From: Chitinophagaceae bacterium | GTDB taxonomy: Bacteria > Bacteroidota > Bacteroidia > Chitinophagales > Chitinophagaceae | Direction of reading: 5' to 3' | Length of the DNA stretch: 64,000 bases | Assembly (NCBI GenBank): GCA_014879565.1 | Contig: JACSRW010000020.1 | Location: 53,142 to 117,141, forward strand | Shown: positions 26,530 through 34,528 of the stretch, piece by piece | How the letters are laid out: each line of letters starts with the position of its first letter | How positions within the stretch are numbered: the first letter of the stretch is position 1 | Program-made: the position numbers and the translations under genes | Notes under the pieces: model-generated | Databases searched by the model: none | Seen by the model: the letters and a program-made list of their open reading frames with translations, nothing else | Told to the model about the DNA's origin: nothing

Positions 26530-26811
26530 ATGAGTACATTAAAAGAACTGGTTAAAACACCCGGTACGGTGATCGTGGATGTCCGCAGCCCTATGGAATT
26601 TGCTATGGAACATATCCCCGGCGCCATCAATATCCCCGTGGACCAGATCCCTTACAAGACAGCTGAATTCAAAGCCTTTAACAGTCCGGTGGTGGTGTAT
26701 TGCCGCAGCGGAGCGCGCAGCAGTATGGCGCAGGGCCTGCTGATGCAGAGCGGTATCACCAATGTGTACAACGGCGGCGGTATTGCCGACATGCATTATC
26801 TCATCAACTGA
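26530..26811 (+). CDS. Single-domain rhodanese
   Basis: A 93-residue sulfurtransferase with the active-site loop CRSGARS (VVVYCRSGARSSMAQG) and DVRSPMEFAMEHIPGA. The start at 26530 follows a 26-nt gap after the fusion gene. It probably carries sulfane sulfur as a cysteine persulfide in the cytoplasm. Confidence 0.88.
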   Translation: MSTLKELVKTPGTVIVDVRSPMEFAMEHIPGAINIPVDQIPYKTAEFKAFNSPVVVYCRSGARSSMAQGLLMQSGITNVYNGGGIADMHYLIN

Positions 26812-26824
26812 TAAATCACCCTAT

Positions 26825-27133
26825 ATGATCGCATTTATCCAGAAACTGTTCGGCATTACACCGGTTAATTACCAGGAACTGATGGGGCGTGGCGCCATCA
26901 TTGTGGATGTCCGCAGCCCGGCCGAATTTAAAAGCGGCCATATCAATGGTTCCCGCAATTACCCGCTGGACAGCCTCCGGGGCAAAATCAATGACCTCAA
27001 AAAACTCAATAAACCTGTAATCACCGTTTGCCTCAGCGGCGGCCGCAGCAGTATGGCAAAAAATATGCTCAAAGCCTCCGGTATTGAAGCCTACAACGGC
27101 GGACCGTGGACGAGTTTGCGGAATAAGATTTAG
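26825..27133 (+). CDS. Single-domain rhodanese, second copy
   Basis: 102 residues; active loop CLSGGRS in VITVCLSGGRSSMAKN and DVRSPAEFKSGHINGS. A slightly hydrophobic N-terminus (MIAFIQKLFGI) is typical of this subgroup. It is 13 nt after the previous rhodanese gene and ends the site 2 operon. Confidence 0.87.
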   Translation: MIAFIQKLFGITPVNYQELMGRGAIIVDVRSPAEFKSGHINGSRNYPLDSLRGKINDLKKLNKPVITVCLSGGRSSMAKNMLKASGIEAYNGGPWTSLRNKI

Positions 27134-27244
27134 AAACTGAATAGGGAATACGCAAAAGGCAATAGAATCTCCTGAGAAGTAAATTGCTGCTTTCGAAGTC
27201 CGCCAAATCCCCAACTCCAAACTACAATCATGTGTTTGAGGTTG

Positions 27245-27310
27245 GGGGTTTGTTGTTTGGGGCAATATTCACAGCCGCACCCTGTAAGGGTGCATTGTGG
27301 GTTCATCAGC
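27245..27310 (+). repeat. Dispersed intergenic repeat (left copy)
   Basis: GGTTTGTTGTTTGGGGCAAT and a 26-nt piece at 27283-27308 both recur as reverse complements at 34068-34089 and 34001-34026 (one mismatch in the longer piece). The two copies bracket the interval from the dipeptidase to the TlpA gene in inverted orientation. Pieces of the same words also occur near 51340. Confidence 0.65.
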
Positions 27311-27333
27311 TTTCCCTAAATTACAACCAAAAA

Positions 27334-28491
27334 ATGTGGCGCCGCATCCTGAAATATTTCTCCCTGCTTTTAGTCATTGCCCTTACCGGTTTTTTTCTTT
27401 TTGCACCAGCCATAATTGACCGGGATAAAAACAGGGTGACCCTGCAGGTGAAACAGCCAGCCAAAGTCAGCTGGTACGACTCCATCCCCTTTATTGCTGA
27501 TCTGCATTGTGATGCCCTTCTCTGGGACCGGAATCACCTTAAAAAACACCGCTACGGGCATGTGGATATACCCAGGATGCAGGAAGCCAATATGGCTTTC
27601 CAGGTATTTACTATCGTCAGCCAGACGCCAAGAGGAATGAATATTGAGCACAATGATGATAAAACAGACCAGATCGGGCTGCTCAGTTTTGCCCAGCTTC
27701 GTCATCCCGGTGACTGGTTCAGTGTCCGGAAGCGGGCCCTGCATCAGTGCGAAGAGCTGCAGGAAACAGCGGATAAATCCAAAGGCCAGTTTCGTGTTAT
27801 CCGGTCGGGAAACGACCTGGCCCGATTTATCAGCGACCGGGCAAAAAACAAAGAACTTACAGCCGGTTTACTGGGTATTGAAGGCGCCCATTGCCTGAAT
27901 GATGATATCCGTAACCTGGACGCGTTTTACCAGGCCGGTGTCCGTTATATCGGACTCACCCATTTTTTTGACAATGCCTGGGGCGGTTCCGCTCATGGCA
28001 TAAAGAAAGGCGGGCTCACCGATAAAGGAAGAAACCTGATCAGGCGTATGGACAGCCTGAAAATCCTGATTGACCTGGCCCATGCTTCTCCTCAAACCAT
28101 TGATGAAATTTTTGCCCTGACCAGCAGTCCGGTACTCATCTCACATACCGGCGTAAAAGGAATTTGCAACAATACCCGCAACCTGAGTGATGCGCATCTG
28201 CTGGAAATCGGGCGGCGCAACGGGCTGGTGGGTATCGGACTGTGGGAAACTGCCGTCTGTGGTACAGACGCTGCCGCCACCGCCAAAAGTATCCGGTATG
28301 TGGCCGATAAGATCGGGGTGGACAAAGTGGCCCTCGGCTCCGATTTCGACGGCGCCATCACCGCTCATTTTGACGTCACCGGATTGCCCCTCATTGTGGA
28401 CGCCCTGCTCAGGGAAGGATTCAGCAAAGACGATATCTTCCGTATTATGGGAGGAAATATCCGCGATTTTTTTCTGCGTAACCTGCCCTGA
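27334..28491 (+). CDS. Membrane dipeptidase (peptidase M19)
   Basis: 385 residues with an N-terminal membrane anchor (FSLLLVIALTGFFLFAPAI). The M19 zinc motifs are DLHCDALLWDR, GIEGAH, SHTGVKGICNNTRNLSD and GSDFDG. It cleaves dipeptides and might act on Cys-Gly-type conjugates in the periplasm, but nothing in the sequence proves this. No palindrome of the sulfur regulon precedes it, so it may be a bystander. Confidence 0.87.
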   Translation: MWRRILKYFSLLLVIALTGFFLFAPAIIDRDKNRVTLQVKQPAKVSWYDSIPFIADLHCDALLWDRNHLKKHRYGHVDIPRMQEANMAFQVFTIVSQTPRGMNIEHNDDKTDQIGLLSFAQLRHPGDWFSVRKRALHQCEELQETADKSKGQFRVIRSGNDLARFISDRAKNKELTAGLLGIEGAHCLNDDIRNLDAFYQAGVRYIGLTHFFDNAWGGSAHGIKKGGLTDKGRNLIRRMDSLKILIDLAHASPQTIDEIFALTSSPVLISHTGVKGICNNTRNLSDAHLLEIGRRNGLVGIGLWETAVCGTDAAATAKSIRYVADKIGVDKVALGSDFDGAITAHFDVTGLPLIVDALLREGFSKDDIFRIMGGNIRDFFLRNLP

Positions 28492-28597
28492 CCCGTCTGA
28501 CAGACGATAAAAAAAGGACAGATACCCTATAAAGATGGTGGATTGTTTTAATTTCGCCCAGGAAACAAAAACAGTCATTCACCTTCAATTATCCCTT

Positions 28598-29161
28598 ATG
28601 CTGGAATGGTTAAGGCAACCCTGGCCCTGGTATGTGGCAGGTCCCCTGATCGGTCTGATGGTACCGGCCTTATTGCTCATAGGTAACAAATCATTTGGCA
28701 TCTCCTCTTCGCTCCGGCATCTCTGTGCCGCCTGTATCCCTTCCGGTATCTCCTTCTTTCAGTATGACTGGAAAAAGGAAAGCTGGAATCTCTTCCTTGT
28801 AGCCGGTATTTTACTGGGTGGCATTATTACGGGTATCTGGCTTTTAAGTCCGGCTCCCGTGCAGGTAAACCCGGCCCTTGCAAAAGAACTGGCTGCCTAT
28901 GGCATACAGGATTACCGTTCGCTGGTTCCGGCCGAATTATTTAACTGGGAGACGCTTTTTACCGCCAAAGGCCTGCTGCTGATGCTGGGTGGCGGCTTCC
29001 TGGTGGGCTTTGGCACCCGGTATGCGGGGGGCTGCACCAGCGGACATTCCATTATGGGATTGTCCACCCTGCAGTGGCCCTCGCTGGTTGCCACGATCTG
29101 TTTCATGGCCGGCGGTTTTCTTGTGGCCAACTGGGTTTTGCCCTTTATCCTTAAACTGTAA
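28598..29161 (+). CDS. YeeE/YedE half-transporter (first half)
   Basis: A 187-residue inner-membrane protein with about four helices and the family motif [20 protein letters not shown], whose Cys corresponds to the sulfur-relay cysteines of the thiosulfate transporter TsuA/YeeE. Only half the length of the full transporter; the next gene supplies the other half. The likely start is the ATG at 28598, about 100 nt after the dipeptidase. Confidence 0.83.
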   Translation: MLEWLRQPWPWYVAGPLIGLMVPALLLIGNKSFGISSSLRHLCAACIPSGISFFQYDWKKESWNLFLVAGILLGGIITGIWLLSPAPVQVNPALAKELAAYGIQDYRSLVPAELFNWETLFTAKGLLLMLGGGFLVGFGTRYAGGCTSGHSIMGLSTLQWPSLVATICFMAGGFLVANWVLPFILKL

Positions 29162-29165
29162 AAAG

Positions 29166-29696
29166 ATGAAAGAACAATCCATAAAAGATAAAGCCCACCA
29201 GGATTTTCTCGCCTCCAATGCAGATTTTGAAGTCCGCTCCCTGGATGCTGTGTGTTTTAATGAATCCGAACTCCGCCATCCCTGGTGGTACAATTTTAAA
29301 TACCTCCTCACCGGAATACTGTTTGGCATCCTGCTGATTAAAGCCGAAGTCATTTCCTGGTTCCGTATCCAGGAGATGTTCCGGCTCCAGAGTTTTCATA
29401 TGTACGGGGTAATCGGTTCTGCGGTGGTTACGGGCGTGATATCCGTCTGGCTGATCCGGCGATTTAATATCCGTACGATTTACGGAGAACCCATCGTTTT
29501 TGTCACCCGTAAACTGAACAAGGGGAATATTATCGGCGGTTTGTTATTCGGCGCCGGCTGGGCCCTGACCGGTGCCTGTCCCGGTCCTCTTTTTGCCCAG
29601 CTGGGAACCGGTGCCACAGCAACAATAATAACCCTGCTGGCTGCATTTGCCGGTACCTGGTGTTATGGCTGGCAACGGGAGAAACTGCCCCACTGA
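29166..29696 (+). CDS. YeeE/YedE half-transporter (second half)
   Basis: 176 residues, 4 nt after the previous gene. A soluble N-terminus of about 45 residues precedes four hydrophobic helices. The motif GAGWALTGACPGPLFAQLG holds the family Cys. The pair probably forms a heterodimeric thiosulfate or sulfur-compound importer (known family behaviour; substrate inferred). Confidence 0.83.
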   Translation: MKEQSIKDKAHQDFLASNADFEVRSLDAVCFNESELRHPWWYNFKYLLTGILFGILLIKAEVISWFRIQEMFRLQSFHMYGVIGSAVVTGVISVWLIRRFNIRTIYGEPIVFVTRKLNKGNIIGGLLFGAGWALTGACPGPLFAQLGTGATATIITLLAAFAGTWCYGWQREKLPH

Positions 29697-29701
29697 ACAT
29701 A

Positions 29702-29731
29702 AAAAAGCAGGCGGTAAAAACCGTCTGCTTC
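29702..29731 (-). terminator. Terminator of the SQR-tusE-dsrE operon
   Basis: On the minus strand, AAGCAGACGGTTTTTACCGCCTGCTT forms a 10-bp stem followed by TTTT, positioned about 40 nt after the dsrE-like stop. On the plus strand the same hairpin lacks a T-run but may still slow transcription from the YeeE pair. Confidence 0.75.
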
Positions 29732-29773
29732 AACTGTAAATACACTCACTCTTTATATCTCAACAGATTTTGA

Positions 29774-30256
29774 TCAGATGAAGAGCATGTGCACCCCTTC
29801 TCCCTCACTCCGCTTGTAGAAATCACCCACGGTGATGATTTCTTCCACTCCCTCAAAGAGGTCCTCTTTTTTGTAATGGAACATGTCCACGGCCAGTTTA
29901 CAGCCCCACATGCGTACGCCGCTGTCTGACAGGATCTCCAGAAATTCAGACACTTCCGGCATATCCAATTTGGCCATCTCTTTTTTCATCATGCTGGTGG
30001 CCAGCGCTTCCATACCCGGCAATCCGCCCACCATGGTGGGGATATGCATGGCAGGGTTACCTACCGTGGCGATATGCAGACTGTTCATTTTTTTCTTATG
30101 TACGGCTTCCAGTCCGAAGAAGGTAAAGAAGATTTCTGATTCAATCCCTTCCATCCGGGCTCCGTTTGCCAGTACAAAGGCGGCATAGACGTTTTCGAGT
30201 GTGGCTTTTGACAAGATGATCATCATCTTTTTTATTTCGCCTTTATTCTCGCTCAT
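29774..30256 (-). CDS. DsrE-family sulfur carrier
   Basis: A 160-residue DsrE/DsrF-like protein (MMIILSKATLENVYAAFVLANGARMEG; SGVRMWGCKLAVDMF, containing the probable persulfide Cys). Such proteins relay sulfane sulfur, often to TusE/DsrC-type partners. It is the last gene of SQR-tusE-dsrE, 20 nt after the tusE-like gene. Confidence 0.85.
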   Translation of the reverse strand: MSENKGEIKKMMIILSKATLENVYAAFVLANGARMEGIESEIFFTFFGLEAVHKKKMNSLHIATVGNPAMHIPTMVGGLPGMEALATSMMKKEMAKLDMPEVSEFLEILSDSGVRMWGCKLAVDMFHYKKEDLFEGVEEIITVGDFYKRSEGEGVHMLFI

Positions 30257-30276
30257 AACTGAAGTTTTAAGATTGA

Positions 30277-30585
30277 TTAAATACAGCTGGCAGGTTTGGG
30301 GATGCCGGCTATTTTCGTGGCCGTTTTCAGCGGGGCTTTCGGGAAGAGCTGGTAGAATTCTTTTATATCCACCACACCGCTTTTACCGATCTTACGGATA
30401 CTCAGGGGCACTTCGTTCTTCCACTCATTCTGTAAATAGGTCAGCACTTCCCAGTGACGGGGAGACAGGCTGAGTTCGTTTTCAGCGGCCAGGGCTTCCC
30501 CTATTGTGTTATCCCATTCTTTAAAATCGGTCATGAAACCTTCTTCGTTAACATGGATGGTTTTACCTGCAATTACTTTTTCCAT
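30277..30585 (-). CDS. TusE/DsrC-family sulfur carrier
   Basis: 102 residues (GKTIHVNEEGFMTDFKEWDNTIGEALA, LSPRHWEVLTYLQNEW) ending PKPASCI. Only the penultimate Cys of the DsrC pair is present, which is the TusE pattern. TusE normally passes sulfur during tRNA thiolation, but no tusBCD genes are here and the partners are SQR and DsrE, so a sulfide-oxidation relay is more likely. Confidence 0.87.
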   Translation of the reverse strand: MEKVIAGKTIHVNEEGFMTDFKEWDNTIGEALAAENELSLSPRHWEVLTYLQNEWKNEVPLSIRKIGKSGVVDIKEFYQLFPKAPLKTATKIAGIPKPASCI

Positions 30586-30610
30586 AAAAAATAGTTTTTA
30601 AAAATGAATG

Positions 30611-31861
30611 TTATACAGTTTCTGCTTTATCATACTTTTTTCCGGAGGTGGACATGGTGGGCGACACAAAAGGAATATGCGTTCCTTTCAGCAGCATATG
30701 CCAGTACACCCAGCGGAAGGCCAGTTTGCCCATATGGTTCATACGGCTTTCTTTCAGCAGCCGCAGCGGTCCTACTCCCGGGAAGGGGAAGGTGCCTTCC
30801 ACCGGTTCATGGGTATAATTAAAGTCAATCAGTAGCGCTTTACCACCGCCGGTTTCAATGAAACAGTTGGCGTGTCCGTCGAATTCCTCTTTCAGCGGCT
30901 CTCCTTTCACATAACGGAGGATATTTTCTGTCAGGATCTCGGCTTCAAAGTGAGCCACGGAACCGGCTTTGGAAGCGGGAATATTGCTGGCATCACCCAG
31001 TACAAACACATTTTTGTGGTTCTTAGACTGGAGAGTGGCTTTGTGGGTAGGCACATAGTTCAGGTCATCGCCCATACCGGAACGCTCGATCACGGCATCT
31101 CCTTTATTGGTGGGAACGGTTACCAGGATATCAAACGGAATAGCCCGGCCGCCGTAATCAATGATCTGTTTGTTTTCATTATCCACCTGTTCGATGGCAA
31201 AATCACCTTCAATATTGATATGTTTTTCCTCCAGGAGGTGTTCCAGGGTGGCGGTTGCCTTGGGTTTGGTGAAAGCACCGCTCAGGGGTGTAACATAGGT
31301 GATCTCCACCTTATCCCGCATATGTTTGTTTTTGAAATAGGAATCGGCCAGGAAGGCGAATTCCAGCGGAGCTACCGGACATTTAATCGGCATTTCGGTG
31401 ATATGCACCACCAGTTTGCCACCTTTCCAGTCGCGCAGTTTATTACGCAGATTCAGGGCTCCTTCAAATGTATAAAAATCAAAGACTGACTTGTGCCATT
31501 CCGATCCCTTCATGCCTTCGGTTTCTTCGGGGGCGATCTTGGCACCGGTAGCCACAATCAGCACATCATACACTTCCACACTTCCGTCTGCCATGAGTAC
31601 CTTGTTTTCTTCCGGAACCACCCGGTCAATAGATGCCTGGATCAGGTCCACTGTTTTGGGAATAAACTCATCAATGGATTTGATGATATCTTCCGGCTCA
31701 TAAATATCAAAGGGAAGAAACAGGTAACCGGGCTGGTAGTGGTGCTCGGTTCTTTCATCAATAATGCTGATGCGCCATTCGGGCCTTTTCAGATGATGGC
31801 TCAGATGATTGGCCATCATCGTTCCCGCTGTGCCGGCGCCGAGAATTACAAGATGTTTCAT
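30611..31861 (-). CDS. sqr: Sulfide:quinone oxidoreductase
   Basis: A 416-residue FAD enzyme that oxidises sulfide and passes electrons to quinone. The N-terminal dinucleotide fold is HLVILGAGTAGTMMANHL. A redox cysteine is in KCPVAPLEFAFLADSY, and another Cys in HANCFIETGGGKALLIDF near the quinone side. The start at 31861 fits the family; an ATG 11 codons upstream is less likely. First gene of the minus-strand operon with tusE- and dsrE-like genes. Site 3 lies 149 nt upstream. Confidence 0.87.
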   Translation of the reverse strand: MKHLVILGAGTAGTMMANHLSHHLKRPEWRISIIDERTEHHYQPGYLFLPFDIYEPEDIIKSIDEFIPKTVDLIQASIDRVVPEENKVLMADGSVEVYDVLIVATGAKIAPEETEGMKGSEWHKSVFDFYTFEGALNLRNKLRDWKGGKLVVHITEMPIKCPVAPLEFAFLADSYFKNKHMRDKVEITYVTPLSGAFTKPKATATLEHLLEEKHINIEGDFAIEQVDNENKQIIDYGGRAIPFDILVTVPTNKGDAVIERSGMGDDLNYVPTHKATLQSKNHKNVFVLGDASNIPASKAGSVAHFEAEILTENILRYVKGEPLKEEFDGHANCFIETGGGKALLIDFNYTHEPVEGTFPFPGVGPLRLLKESRMNHMGKLAFRWVYWHMLLKGTHIPFVSPTMSTSGKKYDKAETV

Positions 31862-32009
31862 ATTGAGATAGTTTAAGTGAGTTGAAATTGACACTGTAAA
31901 AGTCCAATGCGGAAGGGGGCGTTTCTGCGTGTTCTGTCACAGTTCCGGATGATTCCTCTCAGGCTGCCGCCTGATTCAGCAACGGTTGAAGCCTTATTTT
32001 GACCCAAAC

Positions 32010-32023
32010 GTGACAGTTGTCAC
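32010..32023 (-). promoter_or_regulatory. Crp/Fnr-type palindrome, site 3 (sqr operon)
   Basis: GTGACAGTTGTCAC is GTGA-N6-TCAC and nearly a perfect palindrome. On the minus strand, 22 nt further on, is AACCGTTG (31980-31987), the weakest -7 box of the set, as expected of a promoter needing an activator. It would give a leader of about 110 nt before sqr. Confidence 0.65.
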
Positions 32024-32093
32024 TGACCCGGAAACCCTCAATCTGTAAAAAATCAGCCAAAAAGGACAGCGATATCAGTTTCACCGGCCGGTC

Positions 32094-32107
32094 TGTTGGT
32101 AAGTCAC
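32094..32107 (+). promoter_or_regulatory. Degenerate half-site upstream of dps
   Basis: TGTTGGTAAGTCAC keeps the AGTCAC half of the regulon palindrome but not the GTGA half. It ends exactly 22 nt before the good -7 box TAATTTTG (32130-32137) of the dps gene. The spacing is suggestive, the sequence weak. Confidence 0.3.
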
Positions 32108-32155
32108 AAACAGAATAAAGCGGGATCATTAATTTTGCGGTATAAATCTTGAAGA

Positions 32156-32629
32156 ATGAAAACAAACCGTATCGGCCTCGATGCTGCCAAAGCCAAAGTA
32201 CTGGGCGACAAACTGAATAAACTCCTTTCCAACCTGCAGTTGCTTTATATCAATACCCGTGGATTTCACTGGAATATCAAAGGCGATAATTTCTTTGAAC
32301 TCCACCTGAAATTTGAAGAAGTGTATACCGACCTCCAGCTGAAGATTGATGAAGTCGCCGAAAGAATTCTCACCCTCGGTCATGTACCCGATCATAGCTA
32401 TACCGCTTACCTGAAAAATGCCCGGATTGAAGAAGTTAAAAATCTCAGCAACGGGAAAGAAGCCCTGAAATCGGTTATGGACGGGCTGGGTATACTGATA
32501 GAACTGGAAAGGGAAATCCTGCAACTTTCTGCCGAGGCCAATGACGAAGGCACCAACGCTCTGATGAGCGACTATATCCGGCAACAGGAAAAACTGGTCT
32601 GGATGTACTGCTCTTACCTGAGCAAATAA
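32156..32629 (+). CDS. dps: Dps-type ferritin-like protein
   Basis: 157 residues forming a four-helix bundle of the Dps family. The ferroxidase ligands are in NTRGFHWNIKG (His), HLKFEEVYTDLQLKIDEVAER (Asp/Glu). It binds iron and protects DNA from peroxide in the cytoplasm. Monocistronic; the next gene is convergent and starts right at its stop. Confidence 0.87.
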   Translation: MKTNRIGLDAAKAKVLGDKLNKLLSNLQLLYINTRGFHWNIKGDNFFELHLKFEEVYTDLQLKIDEVAERILTLGHVPDHSYTAYLKNARIEEVKNLSNGKEALKSVMDGLGILIELEREILQLSAEANDEGTNALMSDYIRQQEKLVWMYCSYLSK

Positions 32630-33226
32630 TCAGGGTCGTTTTCCCAGTAAACGCATCACCGAGGCCTTGCCCTGGTGAAAGGGTCCTTCATTGAGTTCAA
32701 TGATTTCTTGCTGACAGTAAAGCCGGTGTAAAAGCGGAAAGTCCTGGCAGATTACCACGGGATCATACAGCAGGGATAATTCCTTTGGCCCTCCGCTCTG
32801 GTACTGCAATTGTTCCGGCGTAAAGGCCTCCATAACGAGCTGGCCTCCCGGCCGGAGCGCATAATAGATTTCGGCGTGGAAGATTTTTCGCAAGGGCTCC
32901 GGCAGGTGAACAAATACCAGTCCGACAGCATCAAAACTATCTGTAGCCCGGAACGCCGCAATATCCATCCGCTCATAGCGGATCTGCACCCCCTTTCTTG
33001 CGGCCAGGGCCAGGGCTTTATCACGGGCCACGGGACTGAAATCAAAGGCGAACACCTCCCATCCTTTTTCTGCCGCATACACGGCATTTCGTCCTTCGCC
33101 CTCTGCAGGGAGGAGAAGACGGCCGGGCTCCGGCTGACTGTCAATAAACGCTTTAAACCAGGCATTGGGGGCTTCCCCATACACCCAGTCATTTTCGGTG
33201 TAACGCTGATCCCAGAAAGGCTGCAT
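32630..33226 (-). CDS. Class I SAM methyltransferase
   Basis: A 198-residue Rossmann methyltransferase with motif I LLPAEGEGRNAVYAAEKGWEV, of the small thiol/tellurite-type group. The substrate is unknown. A thiol or chalcogen substrate is attractive because it shares site 4 with the divergent TlpA gene. It abuts the dps stop with no spacer. Confidence 0.78.
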   Translation of the reverse strand: MQPFWDQRYTENDWVYGEAPNAWFKAFIDSQPEPGRLLLPAEGEGRNAVYAAEKGWEVFAFDFSPVARDKALALAARKGVQIRYERMDIAAFRATDSFDAVGLVFVHLPEPLRKIFHAEIYYALRPGGQLVMEAFTPEQLQYQSGGPKELSLLYDPVVICQDFPLLHRLYCQQEIIELNEGPFHQGKASVMRLLGKRP

Positions 33227-33245
33227 TTTTCTCGCTTTATTTTAA

Positions 33246-33319
33246 CAAATTTGTGGAATTGCCTGCCGGCCCTTGGTGATTATTATCACCGGTCAGAGCA
33301 ATGATTAAACGGAAACTTG
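33246..33319. promoter_or_regulatory. Bidirectional promoter with palindrome site 4
   Basis: GTGATTATTATCAC (33276-33289) is flanked on both sides by a -7 box exactly 22 nt away: CAAATTTG (33246-33253) reading left into the methyltransferase gene, and GAAACTTG (33312-33319) reading right into the TlpA gene. One site could therefore activate both genes. Confidence 0.72.
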
Positions 33320-33334
33320 CAAAAAAAACCGCAC

Positions 33335-33910
33335 ATGAAGTTAATGATCCTGGCAGCCGCCACCCTTTTTACCTTTACTGCCTGTAACAATGCCTCCACC
33401 GATAAAACCGTAACAGATACAGTACGCAAGGCGCCTGCTGTTCAGGCCGAACCTTCACCTGCCCCTGAACCGGAACGAAATCCCCCGGTTACTGAAAACA
33501 GTGCTGCCTCAGCGCTGCCCGCCTTTAAAATGCTGAATGCAGCGGGACAGACCATTGACCTGGCGCAGTACAAAGGGAAAAAAATCTTTGTGAATCTCTG
33601 GGCCACCTGGTGTCCCCCCTGCCGGGCGGAAATTCCTTCTATTGAAAGCCTGGCTGCTAAAACAGACCGGAATAAAGTGGAATTCGTGATGCTTTCCCTG
33701 GATGACAATTTTGAGAAAGCCAAAAATTACGCTGCCCGCAACGGAATGAAACTGCCGGTTTATTACCCTGCAGCCACCCTGCCTCCGCTTTTCACGGTTG
33801 ATGGTATCCCGGTGACCTATATCTTCAACGAAAAAGGTGAAATCATTTTTCAGCAAATGGGAAGCCTGAATTATGATAGTGAGAAATTTGTTGAAATGCT
33901 GAATAGTTGA
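33335..33910 (+). CDS. TlpA-like thiol-disulfide lipoprotein
   Basis: 191 residues: a lipoprotein signal (MKLMILAAATLFTFTAC), a Pro/Glu-rich linker, then a thioredoxin fold with WATWCPPCRAEIPS and the cis-Pro region VDGIPVTYI. A periplasmic, membrane-anchored thiol reductase. The start at 33335 is chosen for the signal peptide and lies 16 nt after its -7 box. Confidence 0.86.
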   Translation: MKLMILAAATLFTFTACNNASTDKTVTDTVRKAPAVQAEPSPAPEPERNPPVTENSAASALPAFKMLNAAGQTIDLAQYKGKKIFVNLWATWCPPCRAEIPSIESLAAKTDRNKVEFVMLSLDDNFEKAKNYAARNGMKLPVYYPAATLPPLFTVDGIPVTYIFNEKGEIIFQQMGSLNYDSEKFVEMLNS

Positions 33911-34089
33911 GAGGTTTGGGGGGTTGAGGGGTTGAGGGGTTGAGAGGTTGAGGGGTTTGAAACAAGAGATAACCTCTTAGGATACCTTATTTCTTTTACA
34001 CCCACAATGCACCCCTACAGGGTGCTCCCATTGCCCATTGCCTGTTGCCTATTGCCTACTCCTATTGCCCCAAACAACAAACCGGAGCC
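33908..34089 (+). repeat. Dispersed intergenic repeat (right copy) with GGTTGAG words
   Basis: After the TlpA stop come GGGTTGAG/GAGGTTGAG words (33908-33958), the reverse complement of the murF microsatellite. Then come a 26-nt segment (34001-34026) and CCCCAAACAACAAACC (34073-34088), reverse copies of the segments at 27245-27310. Words ATTGCCTA/ATTGCCCA repeat between them. No gene is present. Confidence 0.65.
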
Positions 34090-34091
34090 AA

Positions 34092-34469
34092 TCAGGCTTC
34101 CTCTTCCTTCACCGGCGCCAGTAATTTCTCCTCAATTACTTTTTTGAAAATATGTTTGGGGAAAGCACCCGGTTGCATCATGGGTTCTCCGTTGTGATCA
34201 ATAAATAAAAGGGTCGGAATACTCTGGATGCCAAAAACGGCAGCCAGCTCCTGTTCGGTTTCGGTGTCCACTTTATAGATCAGCAGACGGCCGGCGTATT
34301 CATCAGAGAGTTCTTCCAGCACGGGAGCCACCATTTTGCAAGGCCCGCACCAGTCTGCATAAAAATCAATGATGGCGGGCAGGCTACCCTGGTATTTCCA
34401 GTCCTTCTCCGTCATGTAATTAAAGACTTTGTCTTTAAAGTCCTGTGTGGTCATTTTTATGGTCGCCAT
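34092..34469 (-). CDS. Thioredoxin
   Basis: 125 residues, cytoplasmic; active site DFYADWCGPCKMVAP and cis-Pro SIPTLLFI. The start at 34469 is 15 nt after the box TACTTTTG and gives a normal thioredoxin N-terminus. Regulon site 5 upstream links it to persulfide reduction. Confidence 0.9.
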   Translation of the reverse strand: MATIKMTTQDFKDKVFNYMTEKDWKYQGSLPAIIDFYADWCGPCKMVAPVLEELSDEYAGRLLIYKVDTETEQELAAVFGIQSIPTLLFIDHNGEPMMQPGAFPKHIFKKVIEEKLLAPVKEEEA

Positions 34470-34484
34470 GTATATTTCTTTCTG

Positions 34485-34528
34485 CAAAAGTAAACAGACC
34501 TTCTGCAGCTGCGGGTGACAATAATCAC
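34485..34528 (-). promoter_or_regulatory. Thioredoxin promoter with palindrome site 5
   Basis: GTGACAATAATCAC (34515-34528) lies 22 nt from TACTTTTG (34485-34492, minus strand), a near-consensus -7 box. The site begins a few bases after the stop of the upstream gamma-lyase gene. Confidence 0.75.

Noticed and set aside
28492..28597. A regulon palindrome in front of the YeeE pair
   Set aside because: A TAATTTCG box exists at 28549-28556, but the position where the palindrome should lie reads AAAGGACAGATACC, without either half-site.
30277..30585. Dissimilatory DsrC partner of a DsrAB sulfite reductase
   Set aside because: Only the penultimate Cys is present and no dsrAB-like gene is in the window; TusE-type assignment is safer.
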